Source: Heligmosomoides polygyrus polygyrus
Lineage: Eukaryota > Nematoda > Chromadorea > Rhabditida > Heligmosomidae
Direction of reading: 5' to 3'
NCBI GenBank assembly: GCA_947396885.1
Contig: OX377204.1
Coordinates: 48,781,139-48,845,138 of the forward strand
DNA: 64,000 nucleotides
In this document: in pieces, positions 10,743 to 19,549 of the stretch
Layout of the letters: each line of letters begins with the position of its first letter
Position numbering within the stretch: the stretch's first letter is position 1
Notes under the pieces: model-generated
What the model was told of the DNA's origin: nothing
Databases searched by the model: none
The model's input: the letters and a program-made list of their open reading frames with translations, nothing else
Translations under genes and position numbers: made by a program

Positions 10743-11924
10743 TTAGGCTGCCGCAAAATTAATCGCCGAAACGGACCGCTTACTCCAAACTGCTGTAACT
10801 CAGCTGAAATACATAATTATTAAACGAAGTAAAAACAACGAGAATCTATACACCTTTGCCAACGAGAGGGTAATGAATATAACCACTTACAACAAAACTG
10901 AGATCACAGTAATTATCGAAATCAAGGAAAGCACATTCAACATCGCCCCAATTAGTGGACTGTTTCTGACGCAAATGAGAATCAAGAGCTCGGAAAAAGT
11001 GGTAGTCGGTGGGGGAAGGATCGGGAAAATTTGATGGGTGAGGAAGAACATAGAGACCCAAGCGGGTTAACGCCGAGTGATTTGGGAGTGTGTGGCCTTG
11101 CGTTGTCCTGCAACAGGAGCGGCCCTCCTCTATTCACCACTGCCGGCCTCAATTTTTGCAACTCATAGAATTGGTCTGAATCACGCAGCAAGACTCTGCT
11201 GCGATTGCCTGACCAGGTTGAAAAACGCTGTAAAGAATTATACCTTTACAACACCACCACAAAGTAAGCATCACTTTTTGTAAGGGAGAAGGTCGGGTTT
11301 AGGAAAGGATGTTGGAGGAGCATCCTTGTCTACCCAGACAACTCACCGTTTCCTTTTGTCGCAAGGGACCCATTTTTCATCTACAGTTATAATACGGCTT
11401 ACAAAAGGTTCATCTTTAAGGCGAACTAGGAGGTTGGAGCAAGCGCCAGACGCTGCTCATCGGTCAGCTCATGAGGCACCCACTTCGACACCTTCTTCAC
11501 CTTGCCGATTCTCCCTTCTGCCGAATGCTTTGCTACCGTGCTATGATGTACACTAGGGTGCTCTGCTAACGTACGTGTATTCGTCTCCGGATTTGCTTTG
11601 ACGACTTTCTTCAAAACTTCCTCGTTAAGCGACGACCTGCGCCCGCGACCCGGTTTCTCTTCGAGATCAAAATCGCCAGAAGTGAATTTTTCGAGACAAA
11701 GCCTCATAGTTACCTTCGCAATGGCAGTTTGCCCAAAAAGCGCTGCGAAGGTTACGGGTGCCTCTGCCGCGGTATGTCTCATTTGCGAAACCGCACATGT
11801 TTTTTGAATAAGCAGGAAAAAAGCTACCGAAGGGTATGGGTGGCGTTCCCTGAGATGGAATGATTTAGGATAAAAACTTGTTTGTACATAGCTCGAGACG
11901 AAGATTAATTTTAGGACAGTCTAA
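10743..11924 (-). mobile_element. Mariner transposon fossil, about 1.18 kb
   Basis: Ends TTAGGCTGCCGCAAAATTAA (10743-10762) and, inverted, TTAGACTGTCCTAAAATTAA (11924-11905) match imperfectly. A TA precedes the left end; the right flank is TG, so one duplication copy is mutated. The interior encodes a decayed transposase on the minus strand. Confidence 0.8.
10846..11785 (-). pseudogene. Mariner transposase pseudogene
   Basis: From the minus-strand 5' side there is a helix-turn-helix region with TSGDFDLEEKPGRGRRS and a second helix set (NTRTLAEHPSVHHSTV), the linker WVPHELTDEQRLA, then QDNARPHTPKSLG (second catalytic aspartate) and FPDPSPTDYHFFRAL (third aspartate block). Most of the region around the first catalytic aspartate is missing or unreadable, and frames change at least twice. 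Mariner transposases are normally about 340-350 residues. This one is shortened and cannot be active. Confidence 0.8.
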
Positions 11925-12325
11925 TGCCTCTTGAGAGAAATAAATGACATTTCACTTGTAAGAGAGTGCTGCGGAGAAGGGCTGGGAAAATGCGCAGAAC
12001 ACAGGTAAACATGTCCACGGTGTTAAATAGGTTCACTCGACTTCACCGCCGATGACGGTGCAGGCAAGACCTCGAGCCCCTCTCTTCCTAAGCAAAAAAT
12101 TCGAGGCGGTCTGCTGCTTGCGCTCCCACTTCAGGAGTATTCTCACGTTCTTCACGGAAGCCCAAGAGGACGTGAAGGTAAAGCAAGGCCTGGTTGCCGG
12201 TACCCTCGACTGTGTGTTTGTGGTTTGAAGGAGCTCTCGGGGTAGTTCGCTATCAGAAGATCTGATGCCTTTCCATCGTGGAATGAAGTGTTTGAGAGCC
12301 ACTCGCTCAAGCCTACCTCTCCTAG

Positions 12326-12588
12326 CCGGGTCGTTTATTAAGCAAGACGCTTTGCGGCTCGTGGCACCACTCTGACGTCTGCAACCACGACGAGTACTGC
12401 AGCTTCAACAACCGTTCCGTGTTCGCATTCTGCTGTCGCCGATCAGAAGACGATCAGTGTAAGTCCACCAGCTTCGACGTAGGCGTCTGGAATTTCTGTC
12501 CTTTCCAGCTACTGTTCGATTCGTTATCTATGGCAACGAGTACCGACGTCAGCGTAACAAGAGACAAGTGAAGTTCATTGAGCTCTAG
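12326..12588 (+). CDS. 3'-terminal exons of a cysteine-rich protein gene
   Basis: Exon 12326-12458 follows a CTCTCCTAG acceptor and ends at a GTAAGT donor. A 50-nt intron closes with TTTCCAG, and exon 12509-12588 continues in phase to TAG. The joined frame reads through CGSWHHSDVCNHDEYCSF and FCCRRSEDDQ, then a basic tail (YRRQRNKRQVKFIEL). AATAAA follows 44 nt after the stop. Cysteine spacing (C-x8-C-x4-C-x9-CC) suggests a small disulfide-bonded, probably secreted domain, but I do not recognise the family. Upstream exons were not settled. One candidate, about 12030-12175, ends in a GTAAAG donor and joins in phase. The mariner at 10.7-11.9 kb may lie in an upstream intron. Confidence 0.5.
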
Positions 12589-12631
12589 ACCTTCACACCT
12601 TTGATGTATATCTATTGTTACCAGCAGTCCA

Positions 12632-12637
12632 AATAAA
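12632..12637 (+). promoter_or_regulatory. Polyadenylation signal AATAAA
   Basis: Canonical AATAAA located 44 nt past the TAG of the cysteine-rich terminal exon. Confidence 0.5.
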
Positions 12638-13611
12638 AATTTTATAAAAAACGAGACTCACTTTCAAAGAAGCGTTCGTTACACAACTATTAGCCATGAG
12701 ACTCTGCGCTCAGGAAATCATAGCTCCACTCGAATGAAAGCTCTTCGCTCATGTTAGAAACTGTTTTGTCTTATTCACACTTTGAGTCATGGAAAGTGGA
12801 TACGCAAGCATAATTGTGCAAGAATGGTTTTCTTCAAGTAACGTCTGGATATCAAAAAGGCAGGATGCTGAAGATCTGATGGGTACGTTACGGGACTGAA
12901 AATTTTCAGTTCTCTGCAACGCAATATACCCGACAGATCCTTGTCCTTGGATGGCCAAAATACGCGTGGTAAAGCAGAAAGCATTATTTGGTTATTAAAT
13001 TATTACACTTCGCAGATCTTTGCGCAATATTAGATACAGTCCGCTTCCGTTATAACGCCTCCGGATAAGACGCGACTCTCGATATAACATAGATTTTCTC
13101 CGGCCCTGGCCAGCTTACCTTTACGCCAGTAGAAATCACGTCTGCTTAAGACGCGTCGGATATGACGCTACTCCCGTCATAGCGCGGATCTGAGGGAAAC
13201 TCTCCGTTCAAAATGACTCCCGTTATAACGCGACCACGGCTCAGTTCCGGTCTCACACAAAAAATTATGACCAGGAAGATGCTGACCGCGTCTGCAATCA
13301 GTCATACCCTTCGACTGCTTCGTTCATAGTCACGGCCAGCACCCGGGTCTAATACGTTGGTATTAGTTGCATATCAGATGCATACTAGATGCAATATTTT
13401 CTTCGCGTGCACGGTCACCAAAAGTGTTCATAGTCAGTAACATGTCGAGCACAGTGGAAGGCTCCTGATAACCGTCAGAAGCTTCCGAACATTGGGAGAT
13501 TTCCTCTATCGGGTACGAGTAAGGATGTGAAAACAAACTCTGACGATTCAAAACAATGCCCTATACTTATGAGTCAAGGCTGAAGCTGCTAGTATGGATG
13601 CTACATACTGC

Positions 13612-13895
13612 TACAGGATGTTTGGTTGCGACCAGAACTGTCGCAGCATGCGGGACTTGTGCCTGCATCCTCTGCTTTTCGGCCAGGATTACAGCTGCAG
13701 CGCTGTTTGACCGCACTCAACATCCCGAAATCATGGGATAGTGCTGATAAGCCGTTTGCAGCAAGGATGACTCGGATGTGACGCGATTTAACAGCGCTGA
13801 TAGCGTAGTGGGCTAAAATCTTGCCCGCAGGCCGGGAGTGCTGGTTCGATTCCCGCCTGGCGCGATAGTTTTGATCACAACAGAAGATCGTGCAA
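13612..13895. repeat. Inverted pair of tRNA-like repeats (second family)
   Basis: Arms 13612-13716 and 13783-13895 are diverged inverted copies of the sequence also present at 22.2 kb. The right arm shows a tRNA-like box A (TAGCGTAGTGGGCTAA) and box B (GGTTCGATTCC) on the plus strand. Neither arm folds into a complete cloverleaf. Confidence 0.65.
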
Positions 13896-14016
13896 CATTG
13901 GGTTGTACAATTGATCACATCTAACTACATACCCCTGGTACTCTGTTATTCCTCACGCCCGTTTTGCGTACTTATGTATATAATAGAGTGTCTCTAATGG
14001 AAAGGACAGGGCTTCA

Positions 14017-14050
14017 TTCTTCTTCTTCTTCTTCTTCTTCTTCTTCTTCT

Positions 14051-14083
<33 letters not shown>

Positions 14084-14097
14084 CCTTCTTCTTCTTC
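14017..14097 (-). repeat. (GAA)n microsatellite, LINE 3' tail
   Basis: About 80 bp of TTC repeats on the plus strand with two interruptions. It sits exactly between the target duplication and the LINE 3' untranslated region. The second copy of this LINE has the same tail at 49289-49333, so the repeat was inserted with the element. Confidence 0.85.
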
Positions 14098-15200
14098 AGC
14101 GTCTGTCCCGCTTCGTAGCGGGGTCCGCTATTCTGGTGCCATGTCACCATTTTTCCCGATCCCGTGCTAGATCAGGGTAGACACCAGCTACTTCAAAGTC
14201 CTTGTGTAACGTATCAGCCCAGCACTGCTTCGGGCGCCCTCTAGGCCGCTTTCCAGGCAGAAGTTAAGGCCTATCTTGCGGGCGCTGTCTTCCTTTCCAC
14301 GCAGAACGTGGCCGTACCATCGCAGGCGATCTTCTCGCATCTTGTCAGCTACCGGCGCGACACCGAATGTCTGCCGAATAGCTTCGTTTCGGATGCGGTC
14401 CAGGCGCGTAAATCCAGCCATCCAGCGCAGCATCTTCGTTTCCATTTCGCTGAGGCGACTCTCCGTTTCTTTTATCGCAGACCAACACTCAGCTCCGTAC
14501 ATCGCTGCGGTTTTATAGATATTTGACTTTAAGTGCTCTGGTACCTTCTTGTCGCAGAGTACTCCTGTCAACGAGCGCCACTGGGACCAAGCTGCACTCA
14601 CGCGTGAGTTCACTTCAACCATCAGACTGCCATCAGAGGCTACTGCTGATCCCAGGTACTTAAAGACCGAAATGCGTGCAAGCTCGATGTCGTTGACCTT
14701 GATGGAGCTAGACTCCGTAACGTCCGTCGTTAGGTACTCGGTCTTCTTCAAGTTCAATCTGAGTCCAAACCACTCCAAGCGGTCACACCAATGTTGCACC
14801 TCTCGCTCGAGTTCACCTTTATCTTCGCAAGCATTACGTCATCAGCATAAAGCAACGTCCAAAGGACGGGCTTCTGGAGATCGCGTGTGAGCATTGCCAC
14901 GGGGGTCCTGCTTAGGATACGGGACTTTCGGACTAGCTCAGTTGCCTCCCGATGCCGTCCTCGTATCAGGGACCCTCACATACTTCTCACACTCGCCGGG
15001 CTGTGTGAGTGCACGCCGGCTCCCGCGGACGCCGTAGCACTATCTTGAAACACTTGAGCATGTGATGTGATGTGGCATAGGTTTTCGTAGGCCGGCCTGT
15101 CACAAGGGCCTGTCTCATACAATCGAGTGTCCGTGTTGGGCTTAACTCGCAGAGCGAGCAGTTTCCAGTGGCACCACGTGGAGGAACGGACATCGTCACC
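14019..15200 (-). mobile_element. Internally deleted RTE-type LINE flanked by 17-bp target duplications
   Basis: AAGGACAGGGCTTCATT occurs at 14002-14018 and 15201-15217 and defines the insertion. The element reads on the minus strand. Its 5' end (GGTGACGATGTCCGTTCC) and its 3' end with a GAA-repeat tail are both preserved. About 1.9 kb is missing inside relative to the copy at 49.3-52.2 kb; the junction is near 14893, where 3' LINE sequence jumps to the 5' leader. This makes it a short derivative with both termini. Confidence 0.9.
14188..14840 (-). pseudogene. RTE LINE C-terminal ORF remnant
   Basis: A minus-strand frame of about 200 codons encodes the end of an RTE polyprotein: WCDRLEWFGLRLNLKKTEYL just after the polymerase core, then YLGSAVASDGSL, then RWMAGFTRLDRIRNEAIRQ and DRLRWYGHVLRGKED. 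The catalytic reverse-transcriptase and endonuclease regions are deleted. The final RGRP-containing segment is in another frame. Confidence 0.85.
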
Positions 15201-15429
15201 AAGGACAGGGCTTCATTAATCATTTAAAAATGTTCTTTGCCTCCAGTCTCTCTTCGTAGCCACATATTTCATTACTATAGCCATATTTGGTCATTATATG
15301 TGATTTTAGATATATCTGAGCGTAAAATGGTGTGAAAAACATCAACTCCGATTAGGACGCGACTCCCGTTATAACGTGGATATTCTCCGGTCCCTTCAAA
15401 CGTCTTATAACGGGAGGGAACTGTATATA

Positions 15430-16090
15430 TGTATGTAGATATATAAGCACTACGGTCGCTATAATGAGCGAGAATAATTGAATAATATCGATATGAATAT
15501 CGGGGACCATATCTGTAATAGAGGTGTGTGGGGAACGTCTAAGAAGTTGTGAAAATGAAAATAATTGAGCAGTTTTGATATGGACAGAGGGGCGGATGTG
15601 ATCGAGGAAGTAATTCGGCGTCATCATCACCGCGTATGTTGAACAGAGTGGCAGTACGGAATGCGTCGTATCATTAATCTCATATATGTAGAATAGTGCA
15701 GTCAAACGTTTGAAGTATTCTGTGCTGTTGTCGTCATTGAAATAAGCCAGAGAAGTGACAATTATTGTGTCATGTCTTCTCCTTCTTCTACATAGTGATC
15801 TCTTATTTTCCTAAATAAAGAGCGAATACAGTGCTTTATATGGAAGGAATATCAGAAACTCTTCATCCGGAACTTCGCTGATCTGCATAGTTGGTGATTT
15901 GGAATGTTGAGAGTTGATAGCAGATATATTTCTTTAAGCCAGTCCTGGAATATCGAAATGTTTGGTGCCTTTATAACGTTGCGTGGGATTAATTGAAGCC
16001 ATCTCGGTGCTCGAAAGCACAGAGAGTTTAGCAGCCCATTTCCGTGCTCGCAATGAAAACTTTATTTAACTTTGTGCTTTCCTCGATCAA
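15430..16090. other. No gene recognised
   Basis: AT-rich sequence between the pogo-like end and the next mariner. The minus-strand open frame 15352-15705 overlaps the pogo-like terminus and has no motif. Confidence 0.4.
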
Positions 16091-16093
16091 GCA

Positions 16094-16893
16094 TTAAGTT
16101 GTCCGGAAAGCTCTCAGCATTTTGAGTGCTTCGCTTTGTACTACCACAACTTCTCAAATCTTATCGGATTTAATCCAAATAAGGACCGTTCGGACCAGGA
16201 CACTTTTGCCAACGGGCTACCAGTCGACTTATTTCATCAGCTGAAAATTTGGTAGTCGAAGTTCGACGAAATCCACGAAAGCTGTTTTGGCTTGACCCTG
16301 ATTGGTGAAGGTTTTACAAGCAAGAACGTTGAGAAGAGTAAATCTCGAAACGAGACCGTTTTTGCCGCCCACTCAAATCGTGGGGCACCCATCTTTCGAG
16401 CTTTTTCAGCTTCCCATGGCGTTTCGAAGCATCCGCAACTGCAGTTTCACTTACGTCTAGCTCTTCCGCGAACTGTTTAGGATGGTTCCTTCCACCAATT
16501 CCTTCAGCTCGTCGTCCAGAATTGCTCTAGGTCGACCTCTACGGGGGTTAATTTCGAGGTTGAAGTTCGCGTTCCGAGATTTGCTGAACCCCTGGTGCAC
16601 AGTGCTTTCTACAATACTATTAGTCTCCCACACTTGATTGATCTGTCGAGCTGTCTCGGCTGTGGATTGTTCCAATTGGAGGTCAAAATAAAATATCGTT
16701 CAGAATCGCTCCTTCGACATACTTCAATAGACCCTCAAGGACATAACGTTGGAACATAAATATTTAGTCAGATAGAGCGAAAAATCCTGCACAGAAAGTA
16801 GCACTAATGCGCAACGCAAGTTGAATTTTTACTTAGCAGTAGACGAATGCGAAATAGTATCACAAAACGCCGAGAACTTTCCGGACAACCTAA
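16094..16893 (-). mobile_element. Internally deleted mariner, 800 bp
   Basis: Its ends TTAGGTTGTCCGGAAAGTTC (from 16893, minus strand) and TTAAGTTGTCCGGAAAGCTC (from 16094) match the TIRs of the 1.29-kb mariner at 54.2 kb. TA follows the right end; the left flank is CA. Minus-strand transposase sequence is present for the DNA-binding part only. The catalytic middle is deleted, with the join near 16310-16340. Confidence 0.85.
16457..16675 (-). pseudogene. Mariner transposase N-terminal fragment
   Basis: Contains the helix-turn-helix linker region with NPRRGRPRAILDDELKELVE, nearly identical to the equivalent part of the 54.2-kb mariner (RSGRLRAILDDELKELVE). A stop follows soon after and no catalytic aspartate block remains. 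Confidence 0.8.
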
Positions 16894-16894
16894 T

Positions 16895-17466
16895 AAGTTA
16901 AGCAGTCAATCAATGAGATGTCTTTCTCTATGAACGAAGTAGCTCGCGTATCTCTACAGTGTCGAAGCCATATCTGAGAAGAAAACCATATTAATGGGTA
17001 CAAAATCACATAAAAATTGAAACGGATCATGTCGGACAAAAAATAAACTACTGATGAAGACAAGGCAATGGGTTGTGCCAAATCCGATCCAGAAGGGGGG
17101 GTGCAAATTTTCGGAAAAAGTCGCACCCCTGCTTGAGTCTGTGCCGAACTGATGTAGATTGGTGCTTCCGACCTGCGTGAGTTCTGCATCTGTGAACTAA
17201 CTCTGGTCTCAAGCCGAGCGCAAACACGGTTAGTGCCTTGTATGCTGGAGAATGCTAGGAGGTACTGGCTTCCTATATACCATACTACTTACTTCACTCT
17301 CTGATACTTTTGCTTTCGTCTTCAGAATTCAGAAATCCATCAGGAACTGGAGTTTTTGATTTTTGATTTTGATTTTATTTTTGAACTGATGGCCTAGCTG
17401 TTCTATGATGATTAAATCGCCTTTTTCAAGTCGACAGTGGATACATTACAAATAAAAAAATATAAT
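16895..17466. other. No gene recognised
   Basis: AT-rich flank between the deleted mariner and the Penelope-like insertion. The small minus-strand frame 16890-17189 has no motif. Confidence 0.4.
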
Positions 17467-17530
17467 TACAAATTGTAAGAACTGCCCAAGTTCGGCTTTC
17501 AATAAATCTTGGCATGACGTTGTCAATCTA

Positions 17531-17580
17531 TAGATGAGATTGTTCAGCTGTTGACCAAGATTGTCATCAACTTTATTACG
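17531..17580 (-). repeat. Left inverted arm of Penelope-like element 1
   Basis: Exact reverse complement of 19097-19146 over 50 nt. It joins directly to RT coding sequence at 17581. Confidence 0.95.
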
Positions 17581-18877
17581 TCAGCTCATTGTATACCAAC
17601 GTGTCAAAAGACCGGGCATTACAGGCTGTTGCTGAGATCCTTACCGAACATGAGGGAAATGTGAACCAATGTGGACTCAGTGTGGCTCAGGTTATGAGTC
17701 TAACAAACGAGTGCCTAATGTGTAACGTATTCAAATGGTCGGGAGAGTACTATATGCAGATGAGAGGGCTGGCAATGGGACAAAGACTGGCTCCTGTACT
17801 GGCAGTCGCCTTCATGTTTAAGGTGGAAAATCCTGTGCTGGAACGCCTGCCAACACTTTATTGTAGGTATATCGACGACTGCTTTATCATATGTTCCACT
17901 CAAAATGAGGTGGACACATGTTTCGAACTGCTGAATAAGCAGTCGGAACATATAAAGCTTACGAGAGAAAACCTACGGAAAATTGGCTGGCCTTCCTGAA
18001 TGTCCAGGTACACCTTTCTCATAGTGAAATTAAAACTAGATGGTACAGGAAACCCAGTAGCATGAACATCCTTGTTCACTATTGCTCTGCTCACCCTTCC
18101 AGTACCAAAAGGGGCATTATTAAAAACATGTTCCGGACTGCTGCCACGGTATCGTCTGACAGTGAGCAAAAATTGCTTTCATTAAAGATGGCACACAACA
18201 TTGCAGAAAGTAACGGGTATCCAGCCCAAAGTTGGCAGAAGGGAGGTAGGGCGCGTGCTACAGCGCTAGTCCGTCGAGGAGAAGAAAGAGGCAAGATACC
18301 CTTCTGCGTGCCCTTCATCTCAGATGAAGTGAGTGCAGAGATACGCAGATGCATACGCAGAGCGGATCTCCAAGACGTTGTGAGGGTTGTAGATGTCCCT
18401 CCTACAACCTTGAAGACACAGTTGGTCCGGAAACGTATCTACGATCGGACATGCCCAACCTCGTCCTGCGAAGTTTGCCCCAATGGGAAAGGGGGGGGGG
18501 ATTGCATGACATCTGGGGTAGTTTATCTTGTGTCGTGCAATGAGTGTGGGGAGCACTATATAGGGGAAACGGGCAGACCCCTTTGTGTCAGGATCAGCGA
18601 GCATCTGGACGGCCTTGGGAAAGCCAATATCCGCACTCCTTGGGGAGAACACAGGGTCCTGCGCCATGGGGGTACGATGATTCAGGTGTCCGTCTCGATC
18701 CTGGCGCGCGAAAGTGACATTTCGGCACGCAGGACGCTAGAGGCACTTTGGATTGCAGCGAAGAATCCAAGGAAGAGTGCATCGCGATTACTCAAGAACT
18801 GGCACCCTTTGTGGAGCTCTGTGGGTTTTGATCTGCTCGATCTGACCCCCGTGGTTCTTAAGTCGGGTGGTCCCTAG
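17581..18877 (+). pseudogene. Penelope-like RT / GIY-YIG endonuclease pseudogene
   Basis: The ORF begins abruptly at SSLYTNVSKDRAL, the normal middle of the RT domain, so the N-terminal half is absent. Visible are the RT block with RGLAMGQRLAPVLAVAFM, the catalytic CRYIDDCFII motif (both aspartates kept), and NWLAFLNVQV after a frameshift near 17970-17985. A linker then carries TCPTSSCEVCPNG cysteines. The GIY-YIG nuclease follows, with SGVVYLVSCNECGEHYIGET then GRPLCVRISEH. The second frame runs 18062-18877. Full-length Penelope-like proteins are about 700-850 residues; about 430 remain here. It would not be functional without the RT N-terminus and with the frameshift. Confidence 0.92.
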
Positions 18878-19061
18878 GACCACAGCTCATTCACCCACGA
18901 TTCCTTCCAGCTACGGGTGTCTGGTGGTCCAACGTCATCCATCTCTAAGGTTAGTTGTATCTCGGATATCGGATCCTGCCTCTATTTTCCTTCGGAAGAG
19001 TACTCTGTAGTAAGAAATGGTGTTTGGGGGAACAGTTCCACAAGTGTCTCCGACTTTTAAA

Positions 19062-19097
19062 GGCTCTGAGGAAGGCGACGACGCCGAAACGTCAGCC
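19062..19097 (+). ncRNA. Minimal hammerhead-ribozyme-like motif in Penelope-like element 1
   Basis: A 36-nt candidate. Stem I is GGCT (19062-19065) with AGCC (19094-19097). The core is CTGAGGA (19066-19072). Stem II is GGCG with CGCC around an ACGA loop (19074-19085). The core GAAA is followed by CGTC, cleavage being expected after C19093. An extra A (19073) precedes stem II, and stem III is a loopless two-pair stem. Such minimal hammerheads are known in the terminal repeats of Penelope-like elements. Activity here is inferred only. Confidence 0.75.
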
Positions 19098-19159
19098 GTA
19101 ATAAAGTTGATGACAATCTTGGTCAACAGCTGAACAATCTCATCTACAAATTGTAAGTT

Positions 19160-19420
19160 TCATTAAACATTATGAATTAAATTAATTACATCATTAATGA
19201 CATTTGTGCTACTTACCGCAATTCTAAGTCCAAATCAGGACAATGGAGCACATTAACTTTTGTTAAAGCATCATAATTTTAAGAAAAAAATCAGTGAACG
19301 CTTGAACTACGGAATCTCAGAAATGTCTCACTCGTATACTCTCTATTGACGACGCCAGTCAACAAGCATGTTTTTTTCAGCATTGGATTCAATCATGTGA
19401 AACCACTAGACATTATATGC
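19160..19420. other. No gene recognised
   Basis: AT-rich flank of the Penelope-like element. Nothing supported. Confidence 0.4.
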
Positions 19421-19421
19421 A

Positions 19422-19543
19422 CATTGGACCCGAATGAATCATTTTCGGATATCCCGGTCCGAATAATCGAAAAATCCGGGATCTGCGAAACTGCCGTTAT
19501 CCGAATCACCTAATTATTCGATGACTTTCGATCGGAGCCAATG
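19422..19543. mobile_element. 122-bp MITE of the CATTGG family
   Basis: Starts CATTGGACCCGA and ends TCGGAGCCAATG, near-complements of each other. The interior holds the TTCGGATAAC/CCGGG elements that are tandemly expanded at 246-413 and present at 2430-2604. It is the only copy here with both ends. Confidence 0.7.
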
Positions 19544-19549
19544 TATACT

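Larger units (their letters stand above)
13037..15423. mobile_element. Possible pogo-like DNA transposon fossil with later insertions
   Basis: The left end CAGTCCGCTTCCGTTATAAC (13037-13056), preceded by TA, resembles the inverted right end CAGTTCCCTCCCGTTATAAG (15423-15404), followed by TA. Both termini also carry a GACGCGACTC plus TATAAC block and TTCTCCGG subterminal repeats. A CAGT start with a TA target duplication is pogo/Tigger-like. No transposase is readable. The deleted RTE at 14.0-15.2 kb and a tRNA-like pair lie inside. Confidence 0.45.
17480..19144 (+). mobile_element. Penelope-like retroelement 1, 5'-truncated
   Basis: A 13-bp direct repeat TACAAATTGTAAG at 17467-17479 and 19145-19157 flanks the insertion. 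Inside it are a 50-nt left tail (17480-17530), a 50-nt arm (17531-17580) that is a perfect inverted copy of the right terminus (19097-19146), the 3' part of a reverse-transcriptase ORF, a GIY-YIG endonuclease and a right terminal region with a hammerhead-like motif. Inverted terminal fragments, variable target duplications and the RT plus GIY-YIG order are hallmarks of Penelope-like elements. Confidence 0.93.

Noticed and set aside
13964..14170. Poly-serine or poly-lysine open frames
   Set aside because: They read through the TTC microsatellite that forms the LINE tail.
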